DNA of 64,000 bases. Source: Moringa oleifera. Lineage: Eukaryota > Streptophyta > Magnoliopsida > Brassicales > Moringaceae. The stretch spans positions 2,294,001 through 2,358,000 of the forward strand of contig JAJFZO010000407.1 in assembly GCA_021397835.1 (NCBI GenBank), in the 5' to 3' direction. Positions 14,101 to 26,900 of the stretch are shown here, piece after piece; the first letter of the stretch is position 1, and each line of letters opens with the position of its first letter. The position numbers and the translations under genes are program-made. The notes under the pieces are model-generated. The model was not told where the DNA came from and did no database searches. It was given only the letters and a program-made list of their open reading frames with translations.

Positions 14101-17100
14101 AGCAATATTGGTTTTGCAATTATTAAATTCAGAAAAGCAAGGAGTAATACCGGTGAAGAAGTGCTGCATGTTCATCATCGGGTGTATAGAGTATATATTG
14201 TCTAGCAAAAGCATTTCCAAGAGAGATCATCCAATCAGCATCTTGAATCACATCCAAAGATTCGGCGAGAAACTGCCAGCCAATGCAAGGAAACATGTCA
14301 ATTGTATTAGGTACTAGCCAATGGCCCTTGGACCAAACATTTCTCCTCTCCCAGTATGAAGATGATGAAGGGTGAGGTTAAGGGTTCACAATGCTTGTGG
14401 ATCCCTCAGCCAGATTCTCTCACAGGATAACTCGGTTATCAAGCAGAAAAAATAAAATAAAATTGATTCTGCTTGAATGGATAAACATACTTGAAATAAT
14501 ATGGTACTTGTTAAACAATAACTTTGACATCAGTCGCTTTTTGTTATATATAACCTTGTAGTAAGTGAGTTATGTTTTTTATGGCATTTGAAAGGAAAGC
14601 AAAGGAAAATTCCAGAGCCTTAACTTCAAGAAATATGGTTTCCCACCACATAACTAAGCAAACTGACCATGAGATGAAGAGAATTAAACAGATGATTTAT
14701 AGGTGAAAGGACCTTACATTGATTATCATGTCATCCCAAGTCTCCTGATATGAAGGTTCCAACTTCAGATCTTCTGTGTCACAAACATATGCCTTCATTT
14801 TTGGAATCTAGAGCTTACCAAAAATGACAATCATTTAGCTTCAACAGTTTTTCATGCAAGAAAACACATAGATAAAGCAATCTGAAAATGACTTTCTTAA
14901 CAATGGAGCATTTTGCCTACTAACATATAATAAAGCAAAAACTTTCACTGAAAATTCAAATTTAGGTTGTGTTATACATGCCTCATAATAATGCCATACA
15001 ATACCGAATTTACAAAATAATATGTAATTAATACTTTAGGCTATCATCAGCTTCAGAGTTTCTCCATTAAATATATGTTTCTGTTTTCCATTTTCAAGAA
15101 AAGCACTTTACCATTCACAAGGGCATCAAAGGGCTGCTGCCCATTAACAATGCTGCCAAATATATATCAAGTACTAGGTTAGAACCTCTCCAAAGTTTTG
15201 GCTAGTTTATCTGCATCATACTTACTAGTTCTTCTAAGATACTTCATTTGCCATCATTTAGTTATGTTTTCATTAAAACTACTGAAACTCCAATTCAAGC
15301 ATAAACTACCACTTCTGATAATATTCTGACCAAATAATGATATACCTCATCTTGCCAAAACAAGTTAATGTTCTTCGGAAACAGTGGCGCCAAATAACAA
15401 AGCACCTGCAAAGACAAACAGTGAATAAAGCGAATGTTTCATTGTTAGGTGATATCAATCTGTTCCAAACTATAACATTATATGCTGCCTAACAAGGAAC
15501 ACAAGCTAAAAGATTTAGAAGTTGCAAACCCTCTAACCTAAGATTTCCAATGCTTGTATATCAATCACAAGAAATAGCCACTAAAACTTCTATAATAACT
15601 TACATGTTTTTCACTTTCTATTCGTCTTCCCTAAACAAACTCCTAAATACGTACGACACTAGGATTTACCAGAATGTCTTCCTTGGGAATTCAAATGAAG
15701 TTTAAACCACTCCATATATCTTAATCTAATGACTAGAAAATTATTCTTACCCATTGTTCTGATATCACAAATCAATAAGGAGGATAATAGCCCTCCTCAG
15801 TAATTTACTGTGGTCGACATATCAACAACTTCTTACAATAATCAAGGATAAATGATTCTTACTGTCAAAATCTGAGTCGCCAGCTGCTCTCTCGCTAGAG
15901 GATTATGCAAAAGAACCACCAAGCGGGCAAACAACTCCTGAATTTGTCATGCATAACACATACACATCGTTGAGACATATTCTTGTGTTGTAGACAGGGA
16001 ATCGACTTACACACATTGAACAGTTACTACCTCAGGAGTGGGAATATCAGCACGAGCTTTACACTCACTAAGCATGGTATTGCTGTAAGAAGATCTGTGT
16101 CTGCATAATTCTGAGATGCATCTGCAAACCTGCTATTAACCTGTTATAATTTGCAATAGTATATATGCAGAAAAAAGTGGTAACAATGGTAACTTGTCCT
16201 ACCTTCATATAGAATGCATGCATATGTTCACACAGTTACCAATAACCACAAGAAACAAGGTAAAGACATGATAGCATCCAAGCAAAACCGATAAAAAAGC
16301 TAAGGGGATGCACAAAAAAAAAAAATACAATGTTCTGACACTAGAATTGATTGCCTATGGGGTATAAAAAGTAAAGATGTATAGTACCGTGGCAGCTGCA
16401 CCAGTATAAGCACGTGGAACAATCATCTTCAACAGAAAAGGCCAAAGAATGTGCTGCAGAAGATTCAGATATTAGTAAAAGGCCAAAAGCAACCAATTCA
16501 AGATATTGAGGAGCCCATAAGAACAAGTGCTTCAGACAATAGGCGGCACCATTAGAGATTCAACACCGGAAGAAAACTATGCTATACCTCCATTTCAGGA
16601 ATTGTAACAGTCAGCAAAAGAAGACCTTTCTCACAGATTGCTCTTAGCTCAGTGATACAAACAGACCCTATCTTCACCTAAGAAGACACCACCAATATTT
16701 TTGGTTAAGATAGATTTTTCAGCCTTAAACTTGATCTTTGGGTGCTAAAGTACAGCAATAATATACCAGAAAAAATGTAGTTCTGGTTATTCTTATACCA
16801 GCATTAATTTTACCCAAATAGAAGATAGTCAATGACATTCAACAGATTAACACAAGTTCTTCAAAAAAAATTTAAATGCGGGTGAACATAATGCATCATT
16901 CAGGCCATCTAGACCTGAACTTTTTACCAAGATAAACAAGTATTCAAAGAAATGACCTTTCAGATTTGTAAAACGAGATGGAAACTATCAACATTGTGTG
17001 CTTAAGGAAAACTGCTGCACCTAACTACCTTGGAGCTCTCTAGATCCTGATCCAATATAGCAGCATGGCGAACAAGATATTCGACAAACAACTCCCCCGA

Positions 17101-17977
17101 TGGACCAACCAAGTAGCAATGTGAAGCCATAACCACAATCAACTACCACCAAAACAACAAAATCATGAACATGAAGATGAAAGCACAGGTAATTGAGTCA
17201 GATTTAAGGACCATAAGTGCTATCACAGACCTCCGAAAGAGCCTTTCGAACACCCAAATTTTGTTCGTCTAGCAAAGACTTCACGACATCAACAAGTAAA
17301 GGCCTTTTAGTGTGCCAAACTTCAGAGGACCTCCAAATGGAAATGCAAATAAGTTACGTCATGTTAGAAAACCAAATAATGAATAAAAGTAGATGAGAAA
17401 GAAGAACCTGGGTAAGAGATGCTTTAAAACACATAGTGCACCAAAAGTCAAAGGTTCTTCCTTTAATCTGCATTTCTGGTAGAAGTAAATAGAAAAGAAA
17501 GGGCGGTAAGCTAAAAATATTAGCTGTATGCTAAAACTCTCACAAAAATACCACCGACTAATTATGACTTAGTATAGAAAACCAAGATTAGGATGATAAT
17601 AACTACTGACATCATTTTTAAAGAAATGTCAGTCCTTAAAAGGATAGAACTCACATTCAGAAGGAAAGTAAATAAATCCTCAGGGTAAACCAAGCCAACT
17701 GTCAGAAAACAACGCTGAACTTCGTTGTATGTCTGCGACACGAGAAAAAAAAAAGATTAAACAACACCGCAGAAGCATGAAAGGAAACGAAAATGGAATC
17801 TAAAGGCAAGCAGAGGAAAAGTAACTCATCCTATTCAAATAAAGATCAAATGTTCTCCAAATATCGGCATCCAGAACAAGAGCTCACCTTCAGTCCAACT
17901 GAAAAATCCGAGTGCTCTTTGTTTTCATTGTTTATGCAGATCACATGAAGAAGTGTTGATAGTATAACTGTAAGGTC
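5123..17977 (-). other. SGR6: SGR6 exons 12-44 (central and 3' exon block)
   Basis: Exons, minus strand: 12, 17888-17977; 13, 17655-17732; 14, 17408-17475; 15, 17231-17330; 16, 17029-17142; 17, 16588-16677; 18, 16388-16453; 19, 16031-16129; 20, 15863-15937; 21, 15346-15405; 22, 14718-14807; 23, 14151-14272; 24, 12874-13003; 25, 12706-12785; 26, 11893-12028; 27, 11195-11276; 28, 10811-10956; 29, 10565-10645; 30, 10371-10471; 31, 9503-9741; 32, 9313-9422; 33, 9033-9161; 34, 8830-8904; 35, 8613-8746; 36, 8419-8491; 37, 8134-8265; 38, 7212-7393; 39, 6988-7110; 40, 6799-6859; 41, 6623-6718; 42, 6330-6430; 43, 5469-5574; 44, 5123-5236. They encode residues 311-1471. The introns between them are mostly 80-700 bp, with intron 23 (13004-14150) the longest, and show no recognisable genes. 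Exon 44 ends in ATG followed by a GTGATT donor, so the next exon is off the left edge. Confidence 0.92.
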
Positions 17978-20900
17978 CTACAAAGTCCAGCATTAGGTAT
18001 TCATCGTAAATATAATTCAGCACAAATATAACTCAGCATAGAATAATGCATTTATGATAAAGTTCTCCACAGAAAATAATATGGGGAAGGAAATTAGCAG
18101 TAAGTACTAAACAGAAATACCACAAACATCATAAGGTCTTTGATGACATACAACGTCTGTCCAATTGACCTTATGATAATATACAAGTTTTGTCCAATTG
18201 ACCAATGGATTCATGTACTTAAGTTTCAACATGTTTGTATGCAAGCAGTGCAGACATAATCCTCCAAATTTCTTTTTTATATACATAAAAAAACATGTAT
18301 AATTTATATATGATTATAAATGGTATCAAGGGAGTGCCTCCCAATTACAAGCATAAGAGCCTATCTAGAGACGAGGAATTCATTTAACTCCACAAATTCT
18401 TCCTTGTTTACAAAATCCACCTTTTGCTACCCTAACTTTAATCCATTTATCTCTAACCAAAAAAAGAAGAGTTTCTCTACCCTCAAAAGCCCTCCTATTT
18501 CTCTCATTCCGCACCAACCAATATATCAACAATGTGATCCTTTTTTTTCGAACAGTAACAAAAGTATAATATATCATTTACATAGCACCAAGTGGGTGCA
18601 ACCCATTTACAAGTACGGTAACTTAGAACAGCCAAATATCGTCTCTACAAAATCTGCTAGTTCCCCCTCATCTACAAAATCCCTACCAGTTTCCCATCTA
18701 TTTAGGAGGTTCATCCATTGGACATTGATAATTTCCAAGGATTTCTCCTTCCCATCAAAAGCCCTACAATTTTTGTCTTTTTCGGATTAGCCACAAAATC
18801 AAAACAGGTACTTTTCGTATCAGTTTTTCCTTTGTTTCACCACTGTACACTCCTTTCCAAGCCTTCCACTGTCTGCTCTTACCCAAGCCATCTCCACCCT
18901 CTGTAAACCTGCCTCCCAGATCTGTCTCGCCCAACTGAATCTCAAAAAAAAAAAAAATGTTGTATTGATTCTGCATCCTTCTTGCACATATAGCATCTAT
19001 CCATAACTTGAATCCTCATTTTCCTCAGGTTGTCTAATGTAAGTACCTTTCCATGAATGACTTCCCATGCAAAGAAGGCTACACTAGGTGGACTACCTAT
19101 TTTCCAGGCTGCCTTCCAGGGGAACCAATTTACCGATTCTATCTAATTCAAGCATCTTATCAGCTGCCCTCTCAGACAAACTCAGAAGGACCTTGTCTGA
19201 ACTGTTCGTCATGCCTTTCACCTCTTGAATTCTTCTGTATAGATCCAGTACACACTGCAATTCCCAGTCCTGGACATTTCTTCTCAAAATGACCAGCCAA
19301 TTCAACACATTCCCCTCCCACTGCATGTAATTGCTAACAGTGGCATTCTTATTTACAGGCAATGCACACAAGGCAGGGAACTCCATACAGAGTGGGGCTT
19401 CCCCACACCATTTATCCCTCCAAAATATGACAGCCCTACCATGTCCCACCTTGAATCTCACCCTCCTTTTGAAACTCTCCCAGCCTTTGTATATCGCTCT
19501 CCATACACTGGTTCCATAAGCCTCCCTTCCATTCTTCGTCATCCAACCAGCCTCCTCCTCACCATATTTTGCCACCAACACCCTTCTCCATAGCACTTCC
19601 TTTTCGGTCATGAATCTCCACAACCATTTACCAAGTAGCGTCTCATTGAAACTTTGAAGTTTCTTTATCCCCAGTTCCCCCACACCACTAGTCGCATTAT
19701 CGTTTCCCATTTTACCGGGTAAAATTTATTCCCTCCCTCCAAACTACCCCATAGAAATTGTCTTTGCAGTTTCTCCAACCTCATCGCTACTGATATTGGA
19801 ATTGGGAACAGGGACATATAATAAACAGGCAGGTTAGACAGTGAACCTTTTATCAAAGTCAGCCTAGCTCCTTTAGATAGTACTTTCATCTTCCACCCAG
19901 CAAGTCTCCTTTCCATCCTATCTAAAATGTCACTCCAAACAACCACCTCCTTATGTTTAGCCACCCAAGGGCAGCCCCAAATACGATATTGGTAAGCTGC
20001 CCTCCTTACAACCCAGTAACTCAGCCAGAAGTCTTTCATTTTCACCCCTCCCCATTGAGATTAATTCACTTTTAGCCAAATTCACCCTAAGCCCAGACAC
20101 TACTTCAAAACCCAGTAGGATGCTTCTAAGGTTCACCGTCTGTCTGTCTTCTGCCCCACAAAAAACAATGGAGTCATCAGCAAACAATAGACAGGAAACC
20201 ACTACCTCCTCCCTCAATCCTCCCACTCTAAATGCTTCCAGTAGTCCATTTTCCACTGCCCTTGATACCATGCAGTCCAATGCTTCCATTACTAGGATAA
20301 ATAGCAACCAGGAGAGTGGATCACCCTGTCTTAAGCCTTTTGATGCTTTGAAAAAACAAGTGGGACCACCATTTACCATAGCTGCGAAAGAAATTGTGAA
20401 AATACACTGTTTTACCCACCAGCACCATTTTTTCCAAAATGTAATTCTTTTTAGTATGTAGAGAACAAAATCCTACGAAACGCTATCATATGCCTTTTCC
20501 ATATCCAACTTACATATCACCCCACCCCACTCCTCTTCAGTTTTTATGGCAATCAAAACAACACCTAGGATTTGCCTCCTTTTTACAAAGGCATTCTGAT
20601 TCTTGCAAATAACTTCATCCACCACTTTCCGAAAGCGTTTCACACAAATTTTTGCCACAAAATCATAAATACAGCCCATCAAACTTAATGGTCTAAAATC
20701 TTAAATGTTACGTGCCCATACTTTCTTAGGAATTAAGACTAGAAAGTTGCATTTAATGATCTCACGAATTTGCTAGTGCTGTAAACCAAAAAGTCCCATA
20801 ATATCTTTTTTTACTATTTCCCAATGCTTCTGTAAGAACAGCATAATAAATCCATCTGGACCTAGCGCCTTATCCCCCTTAAAGTCATGTAATGCAGCTC

Positions 20901-23900
20901 TCACCCCCCTTAAAGTCATGTAATGCAGCTCTCACCCCCCTCCCCCCTTCAAAAAAAAAAAAAATCTTCTATCTTCCTCCTAAATTCGTCCTCAATCACT
21001 TTAAAACTCAACCCATCCTAAGATGGACGCCATCCCCTATTGTCTTCATACACTTTAGCATAGAACTCACCAATTGCCTTTTTTAACCCATTGTGGTCCT
21101 CCACAACTTCCTCCCCAACTTTCAACTTGCTAGTATAATTATATCTTTGGTGTGCACTAGCAATACGATGAAAGAAGCCGATGTTCTTATCTCCCTCCTT
21201 AAGCCAAAGACTTCTAGATTTCTGACGTCGTAAAATCTCCTCCTTTCTAATCACACGTGACATCTCTCTACAAATCTCAACCCTTCTACCCTACAACTCC
21301 TCATTTCTCCCATTGTCTATGATAATTCTATCCACATCCTGCGACTGCCCCCAAAAGACCTCTTTTCTGCTATTTACATTCTCTACCCTCTCTTTACTCT
21401 AGTTATTAATTTCCTCCTTCAACCTTTTTATCTTGTTCATCACCACATAACTTGCATGTCCTTATAATTCCTCACTCTCCCACCAAATCTGCACCTCCGA
21501 CCACATATTTTCAAATCTAAATAGGCTCAACCCCTATTTCATACCATCCGACTCAAGTACTATGGGATGATGATCAAAGATAGGTCTAGAAAAGAGTAAT
21601 TGTTGCATCTTCGAAAATTTTTCCTCCCAATAACTGGATATCATAACCCTATCAATTCTTGACATCGACAATACTGCCCTTTGATTTGACCATGAGTACT
21701 GTCCACCAACCAAAAATAAATCCAAAAGTTCTAGCTCTTCCTCTACATCCTTGAATTCATCCCTATTATGTCTCCCGCTGCCTCCCCCATTCCTTTCATG
21801 CATGAATAAAACATTGTTAAAATCCCCCCACAACCTATGGCATCCACTTGTCCTAATAGTTTGCTCTGTCTCCTATTTATATTACCATAAACTCCCATAA
21901 ACATCCATTCAATTTCCATTCCTTCCCAGTTAAAAACACCTATGATAGACTCCGCACCTTCCCAATAATCAACCAATCTCTCTATCCTCCCATTCCACTC
22001 CATCAAAATGCGCCCCGAGCTTCCTAAATGTCTCCATTCTATCCCATGTCTTCCCCATAGGATTTTAACAGCCCCCTCACACATATCTACCTCCTAGATA
22101 CAAATTAAGTCTACTTTTTATCTTCGCGATGATTCTTTAGTTATTATCCTTTTCCTTGGATAATTCGCCCTTATCATATTCCAAGATATCATTATAAGAA
22201 CCATTATTATTGTTGTTACTGCCCCATCTCTTACTACTTACATCATCACCTGTAACCTTCTTTGATAGAAAATCCTCTACTCATCTCCTTTCTACTTCCC
22301 AACACACCCAATCACTTCAACCTTGACCCCCTCAATCAATATCCCCACAATTATGCATATATCTTCTATATTTTTTTATTATCACTACCATCTGCTGCCC
22401 TTTGTGCTCTCCGCCATTCTTCTCTAGCACTATGAGTACTAAGGCATCCCCCAACTGTCTCATTCTTCTTTCGCCCTATGAATTCCAAACCCTACAATCA
22501 TTCAATATGCCTTTTTTCCCTTGATCTATTCTTTATTACCCTGCTGGCTCTGTTGACCCTATTTTGCCTCTCCGCCTACTATACTGGCCTAGCTTCTGCC
22601 AGCTAGTATCCTATCCTTCCGCCTCCTTACTGGCCTCCCCCACCTACACCCCTATAGTGTTAGACTTGCTTCTATCATTGTCACTTGTTACCAGCACCTA
22701 CACTCCTTTGAAAACCGATATCTACCTCCTCCAAGAACATCTATTTTAGACTGAATTAAAGAAGAGACTAGTGACCAATATCCTCGAACATCCATTTGAC
22801 ACCCAATTGATTCAATTCTTTAGGGCGTAGTATAGTTTGCCCTACACCATGTCACTACCATCCAAGTGCATATCGATCCAAGCCCATGACTTCGAGCCTT
22901 AACTTTTTGGGTCCGTTCTCTTTAAAACACCTTTTTGTCATTCGTGCCCCCATACCCCAACCCAATACTTCTCTAGACCATAACATCATAACCGTCATCC
23001 CATGGATCACTTCTCTAGGCCATACCTTCAGTGTTTTCGAACTCCAATCGGTTCATCCCCAACAAAATCTAGTCAGCAACAAATTCTGCCAATCGTCCTT
23101 CAACCCTTGCTCGATCTTCAATACCATTGGTATCGCTCCTACTGTTCGATGCCAAAATTTCTCCAAATCGCTACTTGTATCGTTTGTATACTCATTGACT
23201 TTGCTTGATAAAGAGCCACAGCCGCCTACCTCTACTCGTTTCTTCTTATGTTTTCCATCCTCATCTGCACATATTAATTCAAGGCCCAATTCTAATGAGC
23301 TTAAGTTACTTTCCCACCTCTCTCAATCAACTGTACCCAGCCCATATTATTTAGATATCTACTTAACTGATGACTCGAATCCGATCCAATTACATTTAAA
23401 TCTTCGGTCCTTCTTTTCATCCTATCCTTCTCTTATACTATAGGCATCCACCTTAGCCCAATTTTTGGCCTAGTCCCTATTCTATCAAACTGGCTCATAT
23501 TCATCCCCCTCTCTTCGTCGGAACACCCTTTGGTCATTGCAACTCTGGTGAAGTCTTCACCAACTACCACCTATTTCCATGTCCTCGCAACACCTCCAAA
23601 TCCTTCGTATTGTTGCGTTCCAACCTTCTTCACTTTTTTTTTTTAGCAAAAACAAAAGCATGTTATTATGTACTCCTTCTACGTATGCGCTAAATCTACG
23701 TTATTAGTAACTTTATAAAGTCAGTTACATTCTCGTCATTTACAAAATGAGCACTCGAGTCCTAGAATTTTAGGACTCTAATCCAGTTCTATCTAGCACA
23801 ACTATTGGTGATTTTACATTGTCAAATATTTCTTTCAGACCACACTCTCCAAAAAAAATCAATTAAGGTAGCATCTTCACCAATCTATTCTTCTCCTTCC

Positions 23901-26900
23901 TTAGCCTAATACCAAAACATGCCACGAACTCCCCACTTATAGACCGTGTTCGCTTTCCAGTATGCTTTCCATTCGTTGCAACTACCCAGATGATTCAGAG
24001 ATTCTTCCTGCTCTTTGGATGAGTAACAGCAGTTAATTAATATCTTTCTCCTTTTTTTTCAAATTATCTAAGGTCGAAATTTTCCCTTACATTGCCTTCT
24101 AAGGGAAAAAAAGTAACCTTGGAAAGGACTTTAACTCACCATATCTGTTTCCAAGGATAATTCATGCCTTTTTTAGATTTGTTACCCATCTTGAGCACCC
24201 GAAATAAGATTTCATTAAGAACTTACTGCAGCCATCTCTACCTATCCCCCACACCCCCTTATCCTTCATTGTTCTTATACTCTGAATTTTGTTGTAGAAA
24301 CCCTCAATCTAATTAAACTTCATATCATTAGCATTCCTCCTCAGCTGCACAAACCAGGCCCTTTCCTATGTCTCTCCCACTACATTCATACGCCCAAACC
24401 TTTTTATTACAAGGCAAAGAAAATACAGCAAGAAACATTTGTTTTAATGATCTATCCCCAGCCTTCTCTACACCCTCCTCATACCACCCTAAGGGAAAGA
24501 CCATTCATTCAACCTTACTTGCTGACTCGACACTTGATGACGATCACTATTATCTTTTTCTCCTTATTTTCCCACACTTTTGTCATTCCGTTCAGTTTCT
24601 TGGTTCTTAAAATGCTCCTTTACCCTCCACCACCATTCAAAACTTTCTTCACCTTTCGATATAAAGATCGACCTTATGCCTCCGTTAACAATCTCCAACA
24701 GCCTCAGATACCTACCAATGTTGTTTTTTCCCACTCGCTACTAGGACTATTCTATTACTTGCCCTCCTCATTCTGGTCTAGCCCATCTTACTCTCAGCTA
24801 CCACAATCTCATTCAATGACAACCAAAGCCATTTTCAATCCTCCCTATTCAGAAACATCAACAACCTCTTACCTTTGTATTATTCTGTTAGGCGGATACC
24901 TCCATCTCCTTCACCATCGAATTCAAATATTTTCCCCTCAATTCTAATGACGAAACCCCTCTTGCCCTTAACACCCATTCTCTCTCCATACACTTTTCTC
25001 TTATCTTTAGTTCCTCGAATTTCACAACGAGAAAAAGTAATGAAGTTGAATTTGTTCAAAATAACCCTTCACAATATATCTTTTACAAACAAACTTCCAA
25101 ATTCTAGAAACTGTCCAGAGAAAAGAAAAATTCAATGTTACATTATCTTTGAGTGCCAAATGAACCATTATATTTTGTATTTACATACTTTTAACAAAGC
25201 ATCACATCCTTATAGATGGACCAGTATAAAATGTCTTAACAAGGAATCTACATCTCATGGACCAAATCAAGAGGAGATGGATGGCTCAATCCACACACTC
25301 TATCAAGTACTAAAGTAGTTTGTAGAAATTATGACTCATTAACACAAGCCTCCACCTTAAACGAAACAAGACAATTTTGGAGGGGAAAATATACAAAGAG
25401 AACCTTCTAGACAAACCCAAAGTTTGCTTCAAGTTTGACTGAGAGAGAAAATTAAGCAAATGTTGAAGGGCACAACACCACTACATCAACCAGCATCTTC
25501 TTTATCAGTAAACAAAGAAAAAGAGGAAGAAAAGAGAGAGAGAGAGGGCAAAAAAAGATAACAACAGAGGAGAAAGAACCCACCATGGCTAGCGTGTTTT
25601 TTCTATGCAAAGAACAGGAAGAAATCGTGAATCATATTCTATTATGGTGTAAGCAAATGAGAGGGTTTACCCTCTGCTTCAATGTTCTAGGGCAGTTTCA
25701 AGAACTCTTGAGAAGGAGATAAAGCATGGTCACAGTTGCGCATATACAAGGAGAAGAAGTTAATAACCTTGGTCCTTCTTCCATTTTGGGGGTAGCATGA
25801 AAAGGAAGAAGTAAAAAGGCCTTTGAGGGGTGGAAACACCTTTATAGTATTTGAGAAATAAGCGAACTCATACTCTAATATCATGACAATCAGAGAATGG
25901 ATGGTAGCAGATTTAAGGGCTTGGGGAGGCATAAGGAGAGGTGGGATTAAGAAGAAAACTACTGCGTTGATTCTACTTCTTATTTTTTGGCTATTGTGGG
26001 GAGAGAGAAATAAGAAAGCTTTTGAATGGTTGGAAACATATTTTACTGTGTTAAAAAATAGATGGATTTATATTCTTAAATTATGAGCAACGACGAATTC
26101 TCTCATAAATGAGAAAGATCATGTAGAGTTGATAGATAGCCTTACTTCTGGATAGGATCTAACTCACATTATGTACATGGGCGGCACTCTGTGGGTGCCA
26201 CATAGCTAATATAAAGTTAACTCGGTTTCTGATCAGGAAAAGAAAATATTATGGCAGTCAAGAGATTCTTTTGTAAATGAGGCAGATTATATAGATGTTG
26301 TAGAGATCGTAACTTCTAACTACCCATAGATATATTTCGGTGACAACACATTGGTGCTTTGTAAATAAACTCAATTTTTTTCTTATCAACAAACATCAAC
26401 CAGCATCTTTAAGTGCAGAAAGTTTTACAAACTATGGCTGCTTTGTAAGTTAAAGTCACCAGTTGTACAGAACAAGATGCATGTTGCACCTTTCTCAAAG
26501 GATCTTTCCTTTCTCCTTTGCTTTTAATGGTTAAACAAATAGTATTCTAAAGGAGACTGAAAGGGAAAGAAAATGCAGTTCTAAAAGGTCAGCATCTTTT
26601 GATCCTTAAGGACAAGGAAGACAACTAGTATCCCTACCATCTGAATTACCCTCATATATGTCCACACAGGCTTCCTCTCAACTATCAGCTGGGTGTTCCC
26701 CCAGTGAACCCACATTGCAAGGGCAAGTATAAAAATTTAAGACTCAGAAAATTCCAGAAGATATGACATGCTATAAGCATGCCAATTTATGGTTGCTCGA
26801 AAGAAAAAAGGTAATTTGATATTTTAACAAAAAAAAACTTGAAGGAATATTAAATGAGTTTCCTCCAGCACTCGTTGAGGAGAATTATTACATATCAATG

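Larger units (their letters stand above)
18538..23630 (-). mobile_element. Near full-length L1-type LINE in SGR6 intron 11
   Basis: Minus strand, about 5.1 kb. The 3' tail is a T run at 18540-18548 on the plus strand, preceded by a stem-loop at 18585-18599. ORF2 C-terminal and zinc-finger region: 19093-19710. RT: 19957-20682 with [11 protein letters not shown], an intact FADD box ([10 protein letters not shown]) and [11 protein letters not shown]. Endonuclease: 21534-22084 with GDFN, SRIDR and DHHPIV. ORF1-like region: about 22560-23630, including a basic block at 23053-23289. Stops and frameshifts split every domain, so it is not autonomous now. It is better preserved than the copy at 1-5000. 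A 31-bp tandem duplication lies inside it at 20881-20942. Confidence 0.88.

Noticed and set aside
22886..23443. 185-codon plus-strand frame in the LINE region
   Set aside because: It is antisense to the LINE ORF1-like region; Pro/Ser-rich translation arises from the C-rich complementary strand.
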